From an uncultured Lachnospiraceae bacterium (GTDB taxonomy: Bacteria > Bacillota > Clostridia > Lachnospirales > Lachnospiraceae): a stretch of DNA of 64,000 nt. The stretch lies in contig CAJUGJ010000012.1 of the NCBI GenBank assembly GCA_910586015.1, positions 37,016 through 101,015 of the forward strand, written 5' to 3'. Of this stretch, positions 27,001-35,345 are shown one piece after another; the stretch's first letter is position 1; each line of letters begins with the position of its first letter. Position numbers and translations under genes: made by a program. Below the pieces are notes generated by a model. The model was not told the origin of the DNA and did not search any database. It was given only the letters and a program-made list of their open reading frames with translations.

Positions 27001-28369
27001 CTTGAAATTTTTCTACCATCTGTTCCTGATGAAAAATAATATTAGAAAATTCTTCAAAGCGCTGTTTTTGCTGTTGTAGGCTTTTCTCTCCCTGCTTTTG
27101 TCTTTCACAAACCTCTTGTAATAGTTTATGTAGATTTTCTAAACTTTTCTTTTCCTGCTCTATTTTTTCCTTTCGATTTATAAGCTGTTCTTGTTTTGTT
27201 TCCACTGTTTCAAGTGTCAAAAACTGTTCTTTTTCCTGTTGTATTAATTGCTCTAATGTTATCTTTCTCTTCTGAGTCTGTCTTTTATTTTCAAAAATCT
27301 TTTGAATTTCCTGCTCTTTATTCTTCTTTGCCTTTTGTTCCTCTTCTAACTTTTCAAATAGCTCAATCTTTTTTTGTTCCTCTTGGATTTGAAAAGTCAA
27401 TTCGTCATATTTTTGTGCATTTTCTTTTGCATATTCCTGTTCTTTTTCTGCCTGTTCTAAATTTGGAAGAAGTTCCTTTAATCGAAGTTTTTCCTGTTCT
27501 AATTTTTCTGTTGTTTTCTTTCTTTGTCTAGCAGCTTCTAAACATCCTGCATCCTTTTGAATTTCTTGATCTAATAAAGTGAGCTTTGTATCTATTTGTT
27601 TTAATCCCTCTTTTTCCTGTTTTAAAAGCTCCTCTAAAAGTGTCAGTCCCTCTGTAATTCTTCCTTCAAAATCTACCTTTTTTAACTCTTCTATTCTCTG
27701 TGCTATAGGAGCATTTTTTTCGCAGACTATACCACTAAAATATTGACTGATACTCTTTCGAATATCATTATATTTCATTTCCTGTCCCTTTACTGCTTCC
27801 TTTAACTGTATTTGTAGTTTTTGATATAATTCTGTATGAAAGATCTGACGGAAAATAAGTCCTCTATCCTGTGTTTTTGCAAAGAGAAGCTTTTGAAAGT
27901 CTCCCTGTGCAATCATGGCAATCTGTGCAAACTGTCTGCGATCTAATCCTATCAATTCTGTAACTGCCTTTGTTACTTCCTTTGTCTTTGTTACTGGCTG
28001 TCTTTCATCTGGATAAATTAAAGTCGCTTCTGCTTTTTGTACTGTAAGACCACTTCCTCTGCCCTTTAGACGATGATATTCTGGATTCCTCTTCACTGTA
28101 TAACAGTTTCCCCGATAGTCGAAAGAAAATTCTACATAGGTTGGCACATCATCTTCTGCATATTTACTACGAAACATATTTGACTCTCTTACTTCTCCGC
28201 TTGCCTCTCCATACAAAGCAAACGTAATTGCATCAAAAATGGTGGTTTTTCCTGCTCCAGTATCTCCCGTAATTAAAAACAGTCCTTGCACCCCCAACTG
28301 TTTAAAATCGATTTCCGTCTTTTCTGCGTATGGTCCAAATGCACTGATTACAAGCTTTTCTGGTTTCAC
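24008..28369 (-). CDS. sbcC: Exonuclease subunit SbcC (Rad50-like), long coiled-coil form
   Basis: A 1453-residue SMC-like ATPase with Walker A GDTGAGKTT near residue 36, zinc hook CPVCGSIHHP near residue 680, ABC signature LSGGETFQ, and Walker B SMFVDEGFGSLDEE. The arms are Gln/Glu/Lys-rich coiled coil and make the protein clearly longer than the roughly 1050-residue E. coli enzyme. With SbcD it opens DNA hairpins and cuts palindromes and protein-blocked ends. It overlaps nothing and starts 14 bases after sbcD. Confidence 0.95.
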   Translation of the reverse strand: MKPEKLVISAFGPYAEKTEIDFKQLGVQGLFLITGDTGAGKTTIFDAITFALYGEASGEVRESNMFRSKYAEDDVPTYVEFSFDYRGNCYTVKRNPEYHRLKGRGSGLTVQKAEATLIYPDERQPVTKTKEVTKAVTELIGLDRRQFAQIAMIAQGDFQKLLFAKTQDRGLIFRQIFHTELYQKLQIQLKEAVKGQEMKYNDIRKSISQYFSGIVCEKNAPIAQRIEELKKVDFEGRITEGLTLLEELLKQEKEGLKQIDTKLTLLDQEIQKDAGCLEAARQRKKTTEKLEQEKLRLKELLPNLEQAEKEQEYAKENAQKYDELTFQIQEEQKKIELFEKLEEEQKAKKNKEQEIQKIFENKRQTQKRKITLEQLIQQEKEQFLTLETVETKQEQLINRKEKIEQEKKSLENLHKLLQEVCERQKQGEKSLQQQKQRFEEFSNIIFHQEQMVEKFQDQTLFLFHVNEKQKSLQKQCETLKYDWKEWEKETQRQIEQKEQLEQLNTENIAVKTELETLEKQLLPLQKIGEEELYYKNLVEKLSQTVSDFKDLILKRNELKDLEIQYRQERDAAKNQEEEQRRQQQEYKKEYEQRKDSEIQVLKLKQQQSELENQKEKVNMLQKELNVLSNQKQYLQESQKNYLIASDKKNKLLTEYQELELLFLDAQAGMLARHLEEGKMCPVCGSIHHPSPAKLAQNVPEKESLDQKKELLSLAQKEVEQKSADAKYQKQQLQIQIQKIEQIAEGLRQEKIEQQSDLESLLGSWTEEELLRIEKIKQIVVSSLHKAEQDQKRREELKNLLAVKEEQIQQLQKNLYEKEQKLTTVQIKKTEKEQQLKNEITKMTFLEEQPKIAESLDILLSNVKEKLNRYQRELDTKWKETKEKKKQLEIFQKKEEILKEKQQILKEQKDESQKKVNETQIRIELTQKQLNIGQETAKELVANIKEWLEEHPILKDYKIQGMVKMQSVCTEERKSICPESLREEILKELQTQTEIMTILEEKIKTEIEQRQKLQEEIELYRTQREECFNLIQEQEKQLEVHKNRRNEMQEKLKDSILSVKRFINNIEEMKIEQDYSFLAAMWAENILKEQLSKIEIEIKNNQEKFLEKQMLQDRILKQEQNIKQLEDQIHQLEVKLTKLQTELDRIKEQISAYLKTLNGDNKETAKTKIAVCKDQQRILEEANKAAEKSYNEYYTKVTELQAAITAFENQLHMIGDFKEEEVLLKKQERERKKEEISAERDEIFAAFHKNQEIYNSVHDRQETITLIEQKYIWMKCLSDTANGTLSGKRKIELETYIQMAYFDRILRRANLRLLTMSSGQYELKREEDTDSMKGKVGLELNVIDHYNGTERSVRTLSGGETFQASLSLALGLSDEIQSYTGGIQLDSMFVDEGFGSLDEESLSQAMKALVGLTKGNRLVGIISHVSELKEQVERKIIVTKNRGRNGIGSSVEVE

Positions 28370-28383
28370 ACTTACCCCCTTTC

Positions 28384-29514
28384 TTACAGATCTAAGTCCT
28401 GTATTAATTCTATCAAAAATTCTCTCTGTTGTTCACTCATCACCTGATTATTTTGTAATTCAAAAAACTCTTCTATCAATTCCAATTCCGATTTTTTTTC
28501 TGTTAGTTCTTCTTCAACTTGAATAGAACGATTTTCTCTTGTTCGCTTATTGTCATATTCTAGCTGCATTAAATTTGGATAAATAACACGCAATTTTTTG
28601 ATTCCATCTGGAATATCTTCTTCATCTGTTAATGTTATCTGAACATAATCTTCTCTATTGAGATCTTTATAAAAGTTTAAATTTGTTACTTCTAAATAGG
28701 TTCCTTTAATCTTACACATATCTCTAAGGGGATAAAGTGGAATTGTTCTAATTTGAATATTTTCCTTCTCGAAAAATTCTAGTACTGTCACTGACTTTTT
28801 TTGTCCTGCCTCAGAAAAAGAATATTTTAAAGGTGTTCCGCAATATCGTATTGTTTCTTTTGTAATAGACTGAGGGCTGTGGATATGTCCTAATGCCACA
28901 TAGTCAAATGTTTCAAACACACAGGAATTTATATTGTCTAATCCACCTATTAAAATCTCTTCCGAATCACAACGATCTGCTCCTGTTACAAGTTGATGTG
29001 CTACTAAAATATTTCTTTTTTCTGTATTTACTTTCATATGCGAAATAGCAATTCTAGCAGCATCCTCATAACTTTCACAATCTTCCTGTGGAAAAACATG
29101 ATGTATGACAGCAGGCTTTATAAAGGGAAGTAAATAAATAAAAATCTCTCCATATTCATCTTTAAGTGCAATCGGTTCAATATTCCCATTATATACAGGA
29201 GAAACATAAACCCCTTTACTATTCATAAGTTTTGCTCCAAATGCAATTCTTTCTGCCGAATCATGATTACCACTTATGATAAAAATTTTTCGGTTTCGTT
29301 GTGCCAATTTTGTAAGAAATTGATCAAAGATCTGTACTGCCTCTGTTGGTGGTACTGGCTTATCATAGATGTCCCCTGCAAGAATCAGTCCATCTACCTG
29401 TTCTATGTCTGCAATTTCAATAATTTGTTGTAATATGTATTTTTGATCCTCCAACATAGAAAATTCATTTACCCGTTTTCCAATATGAAGATCCGATAAA
29501 TGAAGCAATTTCAT
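28384..29514 (-). CDS. sbcD: Exonuclease subunit SbcD (Mre11-like)
   Basis: A 376-residue calcineurin-like nuclease with all the metal motifs: LHLSDLHIGK, AGDIYDKP, ISGNHDSAERI, and ALGHIHSPQ. It pairs with the adjacent SbcC. The start is set at the fifth codon of the longest frame because GAGG lies 7 bases before that ATG. Confidence 0.94.
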   Translation of the reverse strand: MKLLHLSDLHIGKRVNEFSMLEDQKYILQQIIEIADIEQVDGLILAGDIYDKPVPPTEAVQIFDQFLTKLAQRNRKIFIISGNHDSAERIAFGAKLMNSKGVYVSPVYNGNIEPIALKDEYGEIFIYLLPFIKPAVIHHVFPQEDCESYEDAARIAISHMKVNTEKRNILVAHQLVTGADRCDSEEILIGGLDNINSCVFETFDYVALGHIHSPQSITKETIRYCGTPLKYSFSEAGQKKSVTVLEFFEKENIQIRTIPLYPLRDMCKIKGTYLEVTNLNFYKDLNREDYVQITLTDEEDIPDGIKKLRVIYPNLMQLEYDNKRTRENRSIQVEEELTEKKSELELIEEFFELQNNQVMSEQQREFLIELIQDLDL

Positions 29515-29644
29515 ACGATTCCTCATTTCTACAAAACTTAAATACTATACCGTGTTTTCTTATTACTCCATTTTATCATATGTTATGGTAGATTTCAACA
29601 AAATTCACCGCTTTTAACACGACAAACCTAGGAATTAAAATCTC

Positions 29645-29673
29645 TTGAATTTTTTTTAATTATTTGATATAAT
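29645..29673 (+). promoter_or_regulatory. Promoter of the ABC transporter operon
   Basis: TTGAAT (29645-29650), a 17-base spacer, and TATAAT (29668-29673) give a near-consensus sigma-A promoter about 100 bases before the ATPase gene. Confidence 0.75.
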
Positions 29674-29773
29674 AAAATTTCTTCTCGGTATTTGATTGGC
29701 AAAATCCAACAAAACCAGACCGACTTGGCAAGATATAAAGATATAAAAATATAACTACCAGGAGGAAGCAATT

Positions 29774-30562
29774 ATGATTACGATGGAACATGTATGTAAA
29801 TCGTACAAAATCGCAAAGCGAAATGCAGGTTTTGGTGAAGCCTGCAAAGCACTTTTTCACCGAAAATACGAAAAAATCTATGCCCTTAATGATATTACTT
29901 TTACCATTCAAGATGGCGAAATGGTTGGTTATATTGGCCCAAATGGAGCTGGAAAAAGTTCTACCATTAAAATTTTAAGCGGAATATTGACACCCGACAG
30001 TGGAAATTGTTTTGTAGATGGAAGAATTCCATATAAGAGCAGAATTGAACATGTACGACAAATTGGAGTTGTATTTGGACAGCGTTCACAGTTATGGTGG
30101 GATGTTCCAGTTATTGATTCATTCGAATTATTAAAAGATATCTACTCTATTTCCCCCTCTATGTATCATACAAACTTAGAAGAATTAACCGATCTCTTAA
30201 ATCTAGGGGAACTTTTGCGTTCTCCTGCAAGACAACTCTCTCTAGGTCAACGAATGCGTTGTGAAATTGCTGCCTCTCTTTTACACAATCCCAAAATTTT
30301 ATTCTTAGATGAACCTACGATTGGATTAGATGCAGTATCTAAATTAGCAGTTCGAGATTTCATTCACAAACAAAATCAGATCCACAAAACCACAGTAATC
30401 TTAACTACACATGATATGCAGGATATCGAGGCATTGACCAAACGAATTATCCTAATTGGAAAAGGGAAAATTTTGATGGATGGTACATTAGAAGATATCC
30501 GAAAGGGAAACAAGAATATAGATGAAACGGTAGCAGAATTATACCGTACCTATGATATATAG
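29774..30562 (+). CDS. ABC-2 type transporter ATP-binding protein
   Basis: A 262-residue ATPase with Walker A GPNGAGKSST, signature LSLGQRMRCEIAASLL, Walker B ILFLDEPTIGLD, and H-loop TTHDMQDIE. The GQRSQLWWD insert is typical of the subclass paired with two DUF990/COG4587-like permeases. It energises export; the substrate is unknown. It is first of three genes, with 11 bases to the next. Confidence 0.92.
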   Translation: MITMEHVCKSYKIAKRNAGFGEACKALFHRKYEKIYALNDITFTIQDGEMVGYIGPNGAGKSSTIKILSGILTPDSGNCFVDGRIPYKSRIEHVRQIGVVFGQRSQLWWDVPVIDSFELLKDIYSISPSMYHTNLEELTDLLNLGELLRSPARQLSLGQRMRCEIAASLLHNPKILFLDEPTIGLDAVSKLAVRDFIHKQNQIHKTTVILTTHDMQDIEALTKRIILIGKGKILMDGTLEDIRKGNKNIDETVAELYRTYDI

Positions 30563-30573
30563 GAGGTACGATT

Positions 30574-31377
30574 ATGCAAAAATATCTATCCTTTTTTCGA
30601 TTGAGATTTTCTATGGGAGTACAATATCGTACAGCCGCTTTTGCGGGAGTTATTACACAATTTGCTTGGGGTGCTATGGGAATTCTTGTCTACTGGGCAT
30701 TTTATGAAGTTGATTCAAATGCGTTTCCTATGACATTTTCAGCAGTTGTATCCTATATCTGGATGCAGCAGGCTTTCCTTGCTTTTTTTACAGTATGGAT
30801 GATGGAAAATGAAATCTTTGACTCTATTATGAATGGTAATATTTCTTATGAATTATGCCGTCCCATTCATATTTACGATATGTGGTTTTCCCGAACTATT
30901 GCAAACCGTTTATCATCCGCCATTCTTCGATGTTTTCCGATTTTAGTTGTAGCCTCCTTTTTACCAAAACCATTTGGTTTACAGCCCCCAACCAGCTTAA
31001 TCCATTTTATTCTTTTTCTGCTTACTCTTTTATTAGGATTAGCTGTTACGGTTTCTTTTTGTATACTAATTTATTCTCTTACTTTTTTTACAATATCCCC
31101 AGCCGGATTAAAAATATTATTTACTTCTATTGTAGAATTTTTTTCAGGTGCAATAATTCCTCTACCGTTTTTTCCTGAAAAGATTCAAAAAATTATGGAA
31201 TTACTTCCTTTTGCATCTATGCAGAATGTAGCACTTAGGATCTACAGTGCAGATATGACAAATAGACAAATGTTTTCTGCTATAGCACTACAAATTTTTT
31301 GGCTCATTACCCTTATAAGCTGTGGAAAAAAGTTATGTAGTATTGCTGAAAAAAAAGTATCTATACAAGGAGGTTGA
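30574..31377 (+). CDS. ABC-2 family permease
   Basis: A 267-residue membrane protein with about six hydrophobic segments and the conserved NGNISYELCRPIHIYDMWF region of COG4587-type permeases. It forms a heterodimeric channel with the next gene. It starts after AGGAGG. Confidence 0.88.
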   Translation: MQKYLSFFRLRFSMGVQYRTAAFAGVITQFAWGAMGILVYWAFYEVDSNAFPMTFSAVVSYIWMQQAFLAFFTVWMMENEIFDSIMNGNISYELCRPIHIYDMWFSRTIANRLSSAILRCFPILVVASFLPKPFGLQPPTSLIHFILFLLTLLLGLAVTVSFCILIYSLTFFTISPAGLKILFTSIVEFFSGAIIPLPFFPEKIQKIMELLPFASMQNVALRIYSADMTNRQMFSAIALQIFWLITLISCGKKLCSIAEKKVSIQGG

Positions 31378-31384
31378 ATTTATT

Positions 31385-32167
31385 ATGTCATTAAAACTTT
31401 ATATGCACTATATTTCTATTAATATTCGTAGCGTGATGCAGTATAAAACATCTTTTTTGTTTACTGCCATTGGACAATTTCTTATTTCCTTTCAGGTATT
31501 TTTAGGTATCTTTTTTATGTTTCAAAGATTTTCAAATGTAAAGGGATTTACTTATAGCGAAGTTTTATTGTGCTTTTCTATTATGTTATTAGAATTTTCT
31601 ATTGCAGAAATGTATGCAAGAGGATTTGATCAATTTTCAGGTATGGTAAGACAAGGGACATTTGACAGAATTCTTGTTCGACCACAAAATGAAATTCTTC
31701 AGGTTCTTGGAAGTAAATTTGAACTGACCAGAATAGGAAGAATGTTGCAGGCAATTATTATGTTTATATATGGAATTTCAAAAAGTGAAATTAACTGGAC
31801 AGTATCTAAAATTTTTACTGTATTTTTTATGTTAATTGGAGGTACCGCTTTATTTACAGGACTTTTTTTGATTTATGCTGCCCTGTGTTTTTTTACTTTA
31901 GAAGGATTAGAATTTATGAATGTATTTACAGATGGAGCAAAGGAATATGGAAAATATCCTATTGGCATATATGGGAAAAGAATGTTACAGTTTACTACCT
32001 TTGTCATTCCCTATGCCTTAGTACAATACTATCCACTATTATACTTGCTAGGAAGAAAAACAAATATTTTTTATGTATTTCTTCCACTATTGGCAACATT
32101 ATTTTTAATTCCCTGTTATCTGCTTTGGAAATGGGGGGTATATCGTTATCAGTCAAGTGGATCCTAA
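31385..32167 (+). CDS. ABC-2 family permease (COG3694-like)
   Basis: A 260-residue membrane protein with six hydrophobic stretches and the conserved GTFDRILVRP motif. The start is ATG 31385 after GGAGG, not the longer frame that overlaps the preceding gene. It is the third gene of the exporter, and no accessory gene follows. Confidence 0.88.
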   Translation: MSLKLYMHYISINIRSVMQYKTSFLFTAIGQFLISFQVFLGIFFMFQRFSNVKGFTYSEVLLCFSIMLLEFSIAEMYARGFDQFSGMVRQGTFDRILVRPQNEILQVLGSKFELTRIGRMLQAIIMFIYGISKSEINWTVSKIFTVFFMLIGGTALFTGLFLIYAALCFFTLEGLEFMNVFTDGAKEYGKYPIGIYGKRMLQFTTFVIPYALVQYYPLLYLLGRKTNIFYVFLPLLATLFLIPCYLLWKWGVYRYQSSGS

Positions 32168-32274
32168 TTTCTAATCTCTCATAATATTTTAAAATATATA
32201 TGGAAAAGTTATCTAATCTATGATAAAATAAACTAAAATTTTAATTATAAAAAGGGATTATAGGGGGTTATTCT

Positions 32275-32574
32275 ATGAAAGATATAGAAGATTCCACTTC
32301 TGAGGAACGTCTGCAAATCGTAAGAGAATGTTTAGAGAATGATAAAAATTATGGTGCAATGTCCATTAAATATAATTATCCCTATCATCAGGTTCGCAAC
32401 TGGGTTAAAAAGTACGAAGAAATGGGTTTTTCCGGTCTTTCCGATCGCCATCATCACAATATCACTATTTCCTACCGTAAACTTCAAGATAGAATTGCAG
32501 AATTAGAACGTAAAAATAAAGACTTACAAATAGAAAATGACTTGTTAAAAAATATATGGAAATTAAAAAGTTAA
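32275..32574 (+). CDS. Helix-turn-helix protein, IS3/IS150 OrfA-like
   Basis: A 99-residue protein with a homeodomain-like HTH (YGAMSIKYNYPYHQVRNWVK) and a C-terminal leucine-zipper-like helix (LQDRIAELERKNKDLQIEN), as in OrfA of IS3-type elements. No OrfB follows, so it is either an orphan IS remnant or a domesticated regulator. The last core gene ends just before it. Confidence 0.7.
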   Translation: MKDIEDSTSEERLQIVRECLENDKNYGAMSIKYNYPYHQVRNWVKKYEEMGFSGLSDRHHHNITISYRKLQDRIAELERKNKDLQIENDLLKNIWKLKS

Positions 32575-32823
32575 TTTGTGTTCATTATTTAAAGCGATTT
32601 TATTTTGAATCAATATATTATATACCTATTATACATAGAATATTATTGCGAGTAGGAGGAAGTTAGTCATTTCCTTCTACTCATAGTATATTGTATGTCT
32701 GGATCTATACTATAAAACTAGACACAATAACATATTATCCGTTATAATAAAATAATCACTAAAGGGAGAATGTATATGACAACCAAAAATCAAAACAAAA
32801 ATGAAACTTTCTCCCTCGTATAA
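32575..32823. other. Intergenic: hairpin and a 15-codon orphan frame
   Basis: GAGTAGGAGGAA (32650-32661) pairs, with one G-T, to the segment at 32670-32682 and may be a terminator. A 15-codon frame (32776-32823, MTTKNQNKNETFSLV) has a good GGGAGAA ribosome site and ends one base before the fic stop on the other strand. It looks like the cut-off N-terminus of a lost gene, perhaps a transposase, and may mark the island boundary. Confidence 0.4.
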
Positions 32824-33717
32824 TTATTTTTCTAGCATCATCAAATAACTGTCCAACCTTGCGTTTATATAATTTGTAAATAGCCTTTCCATTGCACCAA
32901 GATTATGTTTTATATGATATTCCTCAAATGCGTTATAATAAGAGATTCTATCTGCAAACTTAATATCAATGGGAGGATATCCAGCTTTCATTAATTCTAA
33001 ATTTACAAGTAGCCGCCCAGTTCTGCCATTCCCGTCAATAAAAGGATGAATCCCCTCGAATTCGATATGAAATCGTGCAAGTCGAGTAACGATATGCTCT
33101 GTACTACCTCTATAATCTTCCAATAGCTGTTCCATTTTAGGTTGGATCAAATATGGCTGTACTGGTTCATGTTTTGTACCCATAATTCTGACAGGAACTT
33201 TTCTGTAAACACCCCGATCTTCCCATTTATCTACCAATACAAGATAATGAATCTGCTTGATGATACTCTCTGATAAAGATACTTGTTCTTTCACCAGATC
33301 CCGCACAAAATCAAATGCCTCTTTATGCCCGACTGCCTCCATATGGTCTTTTAACGGCTTCCTATCAATCGTTAGACCACGTAAAACCATATCCGTTTCA
33401 CGCAAGGTCAGAGTATTTCCTTCAATTGCATTGGAATTATAGGTATACTCAATAATGAATTCCTCCGTTAAACGTTCCACTTCTCCTTTTGTCAGCGGGC
33501 GTCTGGTATCCAGTTCTCTTTTCTTTCTATCTATAACTGTGAGTAAACTTTTTGTTGTTTTAAACCGTCCATCCTCTGGTTTTCTTGCGTTTGTCGGAAT
33601 CATCCAGCTGCGTCCTTCACGGATAACACCAGAAACCTTGCCTTCTGCGCATAATATGCGCACACGCCTGTCTGAAATCCCCCATTTCTCTGCAGCCTGT
33701 TTTACTGTCATATACAT
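32824..33717 (-). CDS. Fic-domain protein with N-terminal HTH
   Basis: A 297-residue protein. An N-terminal MerR-like helix-turn-helix (TVKQAAEKWGISDRRVR) precedes a Fic domain with the complete active motif HPFIDGNGRTGR near residue 222. NSNAIEGNT near residue 95 matches the self-inhibitory helix (S/TxxxEG/N). Fic proteins transfer AMP or related groups to target proteins, and inhibited single-chain forms are common regulators or toxins. It is separated from the reverse transcriptase by a terminator, so it is a separate transcript on the same strand. Confidence 0.9.
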   Translation of the reverse strand: MYMTVKQAAEKWGISDRRVRILCAEGKVSGVIREGRSWMIPTNARKPEDGRFKTTKSLLTVIDRKKRELDTRRPLTKGEVERLTEEFIIEYTYNSNAIEGNTLTLRETDMVLRGLTIDRKPLKDHMEAVGHKEAFDFVRDLVKEQVSLSESIIKQIHYLVLVDKWEDRGVYRKVPVRIMGTKHEPVQPYLIQPKMEQLLEDYRGSTEHIVTRLARFHIEFEGIHPFIDGNGRTGRLLVNLELMKAGYPPIDIKFADRISYYNAFEEYHIKHNLGAMERLFTNYINARLDSYLMMLEK

Positions 33718-33810
33718 AAAAAGTACACCTCACTTTCCAAAACATTATAGCCTTTTTCCGGAATAATATCAATCTTATAGGAATAAAGAATGACTCGAAT
33801 TCCTATCATT

Positions 33811-33842
33811 AAAAAATGCACCCAAAGTCACGCTTGGGTGCA
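33811..33842 (-). terminator. Terminator of the retron protein operon
   Basis: TGCACCCAA (33817-33825) pairs with TTGGGTGCA (33834-33842). Read on the minus strand the stem is followed by six T residues: a classic intrinsic terminator 34 bases after the reverse transcriptase stop. Confidence 0.88.
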
Positions 33843-33875
33843 TGATATCAAATAATTCATATGGTAATACAAAAA

Positions 33876-35345
33876 TTAGGTTAAGCTTTTTAAAAATTCT
33901 GTACCTTGACTTATGATTTTTTGGTATCTTTTTTCATTTACACTTTTTAACCATGCGATTTTTCCTGAGATTTCATGTATTGTCTTACTAGATACCGAAC
34001 TGCCAGAAGCTTTTAATTTCTGTGCATTATATATAGAAGCTTTTAATATTTTAACCCATTTCTTAGGAACGCCAATTTCTTCGTTATTAATTACAATACC
34101 AGTAATATATTGTCTGTTGTTCTTTCTTAATATATGGGTTTTTTCATTTTTCATATGAAAGCCTTCTGCTTCTATAATTTTATTTATGCTGTTTAAAAAG
34201 TTTCCTATGGCGAAATTTTTAATGTCGCCCATATAACTAAAACTCATATCATCTGCATATCTTGTATAAGTAATTCCTAACTTTTTGCATAAACCATTGA
34301 TCCGCTTATCCATGTTTTTGCATATAATATTTGTAATCATAGGGCTTGCTGGAGAGCCTTGCGGCAATATCCTATCAGATGTTTTGATATATTTTATCTC
34401 TTCTTTTACTTCAAGCGGCATTCTTTCGCAGTAAGTACAAATCATAGCAAGCAGTGATGCTATATAACCAGAGTATCCAAAGGATTGGTATAAGCCTCTT
34501 ACACGTTCAAATGTAATAGTAGGGAAAAAGTTTTCTAAATCAATATTGATCAATAAATCAGGGCTTGTGTTATGTGCCTTTGCACCTGTAAGGATAGACC
34601 TTGATTTGATAAATCCATGAGATAAGTCAGAGATCTTGACCTTTTCCAAAATCTCATCTAAGATTTGTTTCTGAGCTGCTTTCAATTTTGTTTTAGGTGC
34701 AGCTATATGACGCATCCCGCCACTTTTTTTTGGGATATCAAAACGGTAATAATTATCAAATGTAATAACATCCCTATGATATACCAAATAACGCAAAGTG
34801 TTGTATTCTATCTGTAAAAATTTTGCAAGTTCTTTATCTGTTTCTATGACAGGCATCTGATTTTCTTTTAGTTTTTGTACATCTGTTTCTTTTTTTCCTA
34901 GCAGATTGGAATAGCCTCTTCCAATAAACAGAATATTTTCTGCTTTCCGCTTATTCCATAATTCAGATTTTAACTGTCTTTGTCGTTCTCTCTCTGCTTT
35001 TCTCTCAGCTCGTCTGGCTATGGATTCTTTCATAATTTCTTGGGCGACTATGGAGCGAATTTTTTCATAATCCCATGTATTTTGGTATTCTTTTTTTAAA
35101 TGAGACAGCTTTTTTTCAATTTCCTCTTTTTCTTGATAGGCATTTGATATTTTTTCGGAAAGTTTTTGAAATTCATCTAATAGCTTTTTCCTGTTTTCAA
35201 AGTCCTGTGCTGTTTCATTTTGCTGACGCTCATATGGCGTTGGCAGATTACTGGGCCAAAACCCGTATTCCTGCATTTTAAGAAAGGTAAATTCTTTTTT
35301 ACCCATATTATTTACTAGTTTTCTATATTCGGCCTTTGTATCCAT
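33876..35345 (-). CDS. Retron-type reverse transcriptase
   Basis: A 489-residue reverse transcriptase. The catalytic YADD is near residue 363 (TRYADDMSF), with LPQGSPASP before it, HGFIKSRSI near 245, and an AKAHN that fits the retron NAxxH signature. ITGIVIN near 413 fits the retron VTG motif that contacts the RNA. The N-terminal 170 residues are a charged coiled-coil extension, longer than in simple retron enzymes. Its ATG overlaps the preceding stop (TAATG), so it is translationally coupled to the SWIM gene. Retron enzymes copy part of a structured RNA into branched msDNA and guard a toxic partner against phage (family knowledge). Confidence 0.9.
   Translation of the reverse strand: MDTKAEYRKLVNNMGKKEFTFLKMQEYGFWPSNLPTPYERQQNETAQDFENRKKLLDEFQKLSEKISNAYQEKEEIEKKLSHLKKEYQNTWDYEKIRSIVAQEIMKESIARRAERKAERERQRQLKSELWNKRKAENILFIGRGYSNLLGKKETDVQKLKENQMPVIETDKELAKFLQIEYNTLRYLVYHRDVITFDNYYRFDIPKKSGGMRHIAAPKTKLKAAQKQILDEILEKVKISDLSHGFIKSRSILTGAKAHNTSPDLLINIDLENFFPTITFERVRGLYQSFGYSGYIASLLAMICTYCERMPLEVKEEIKYIKTSDRILPQGSPASPMITNIICKNMDKRINGLCKKLGITYTRYADDMSFSYMGDIKNFAIGNFLNSINKIIEAEGFHMKNEKTHILRKNNRQYITGIVINNEEIGVPKKWVKILKASIYNAQKLKASGSSVSSKTIHEISGKIAWLKSVNEKRYQKIISQGTEFLKSLT

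Noticed and set aside
24000..28400. Plus-strand frames of 100-150 codons opposite sbcC
   Set aside because: Low-complexity shadows of the Gln/Glu/Lys coiled coil, without ribosome sites.
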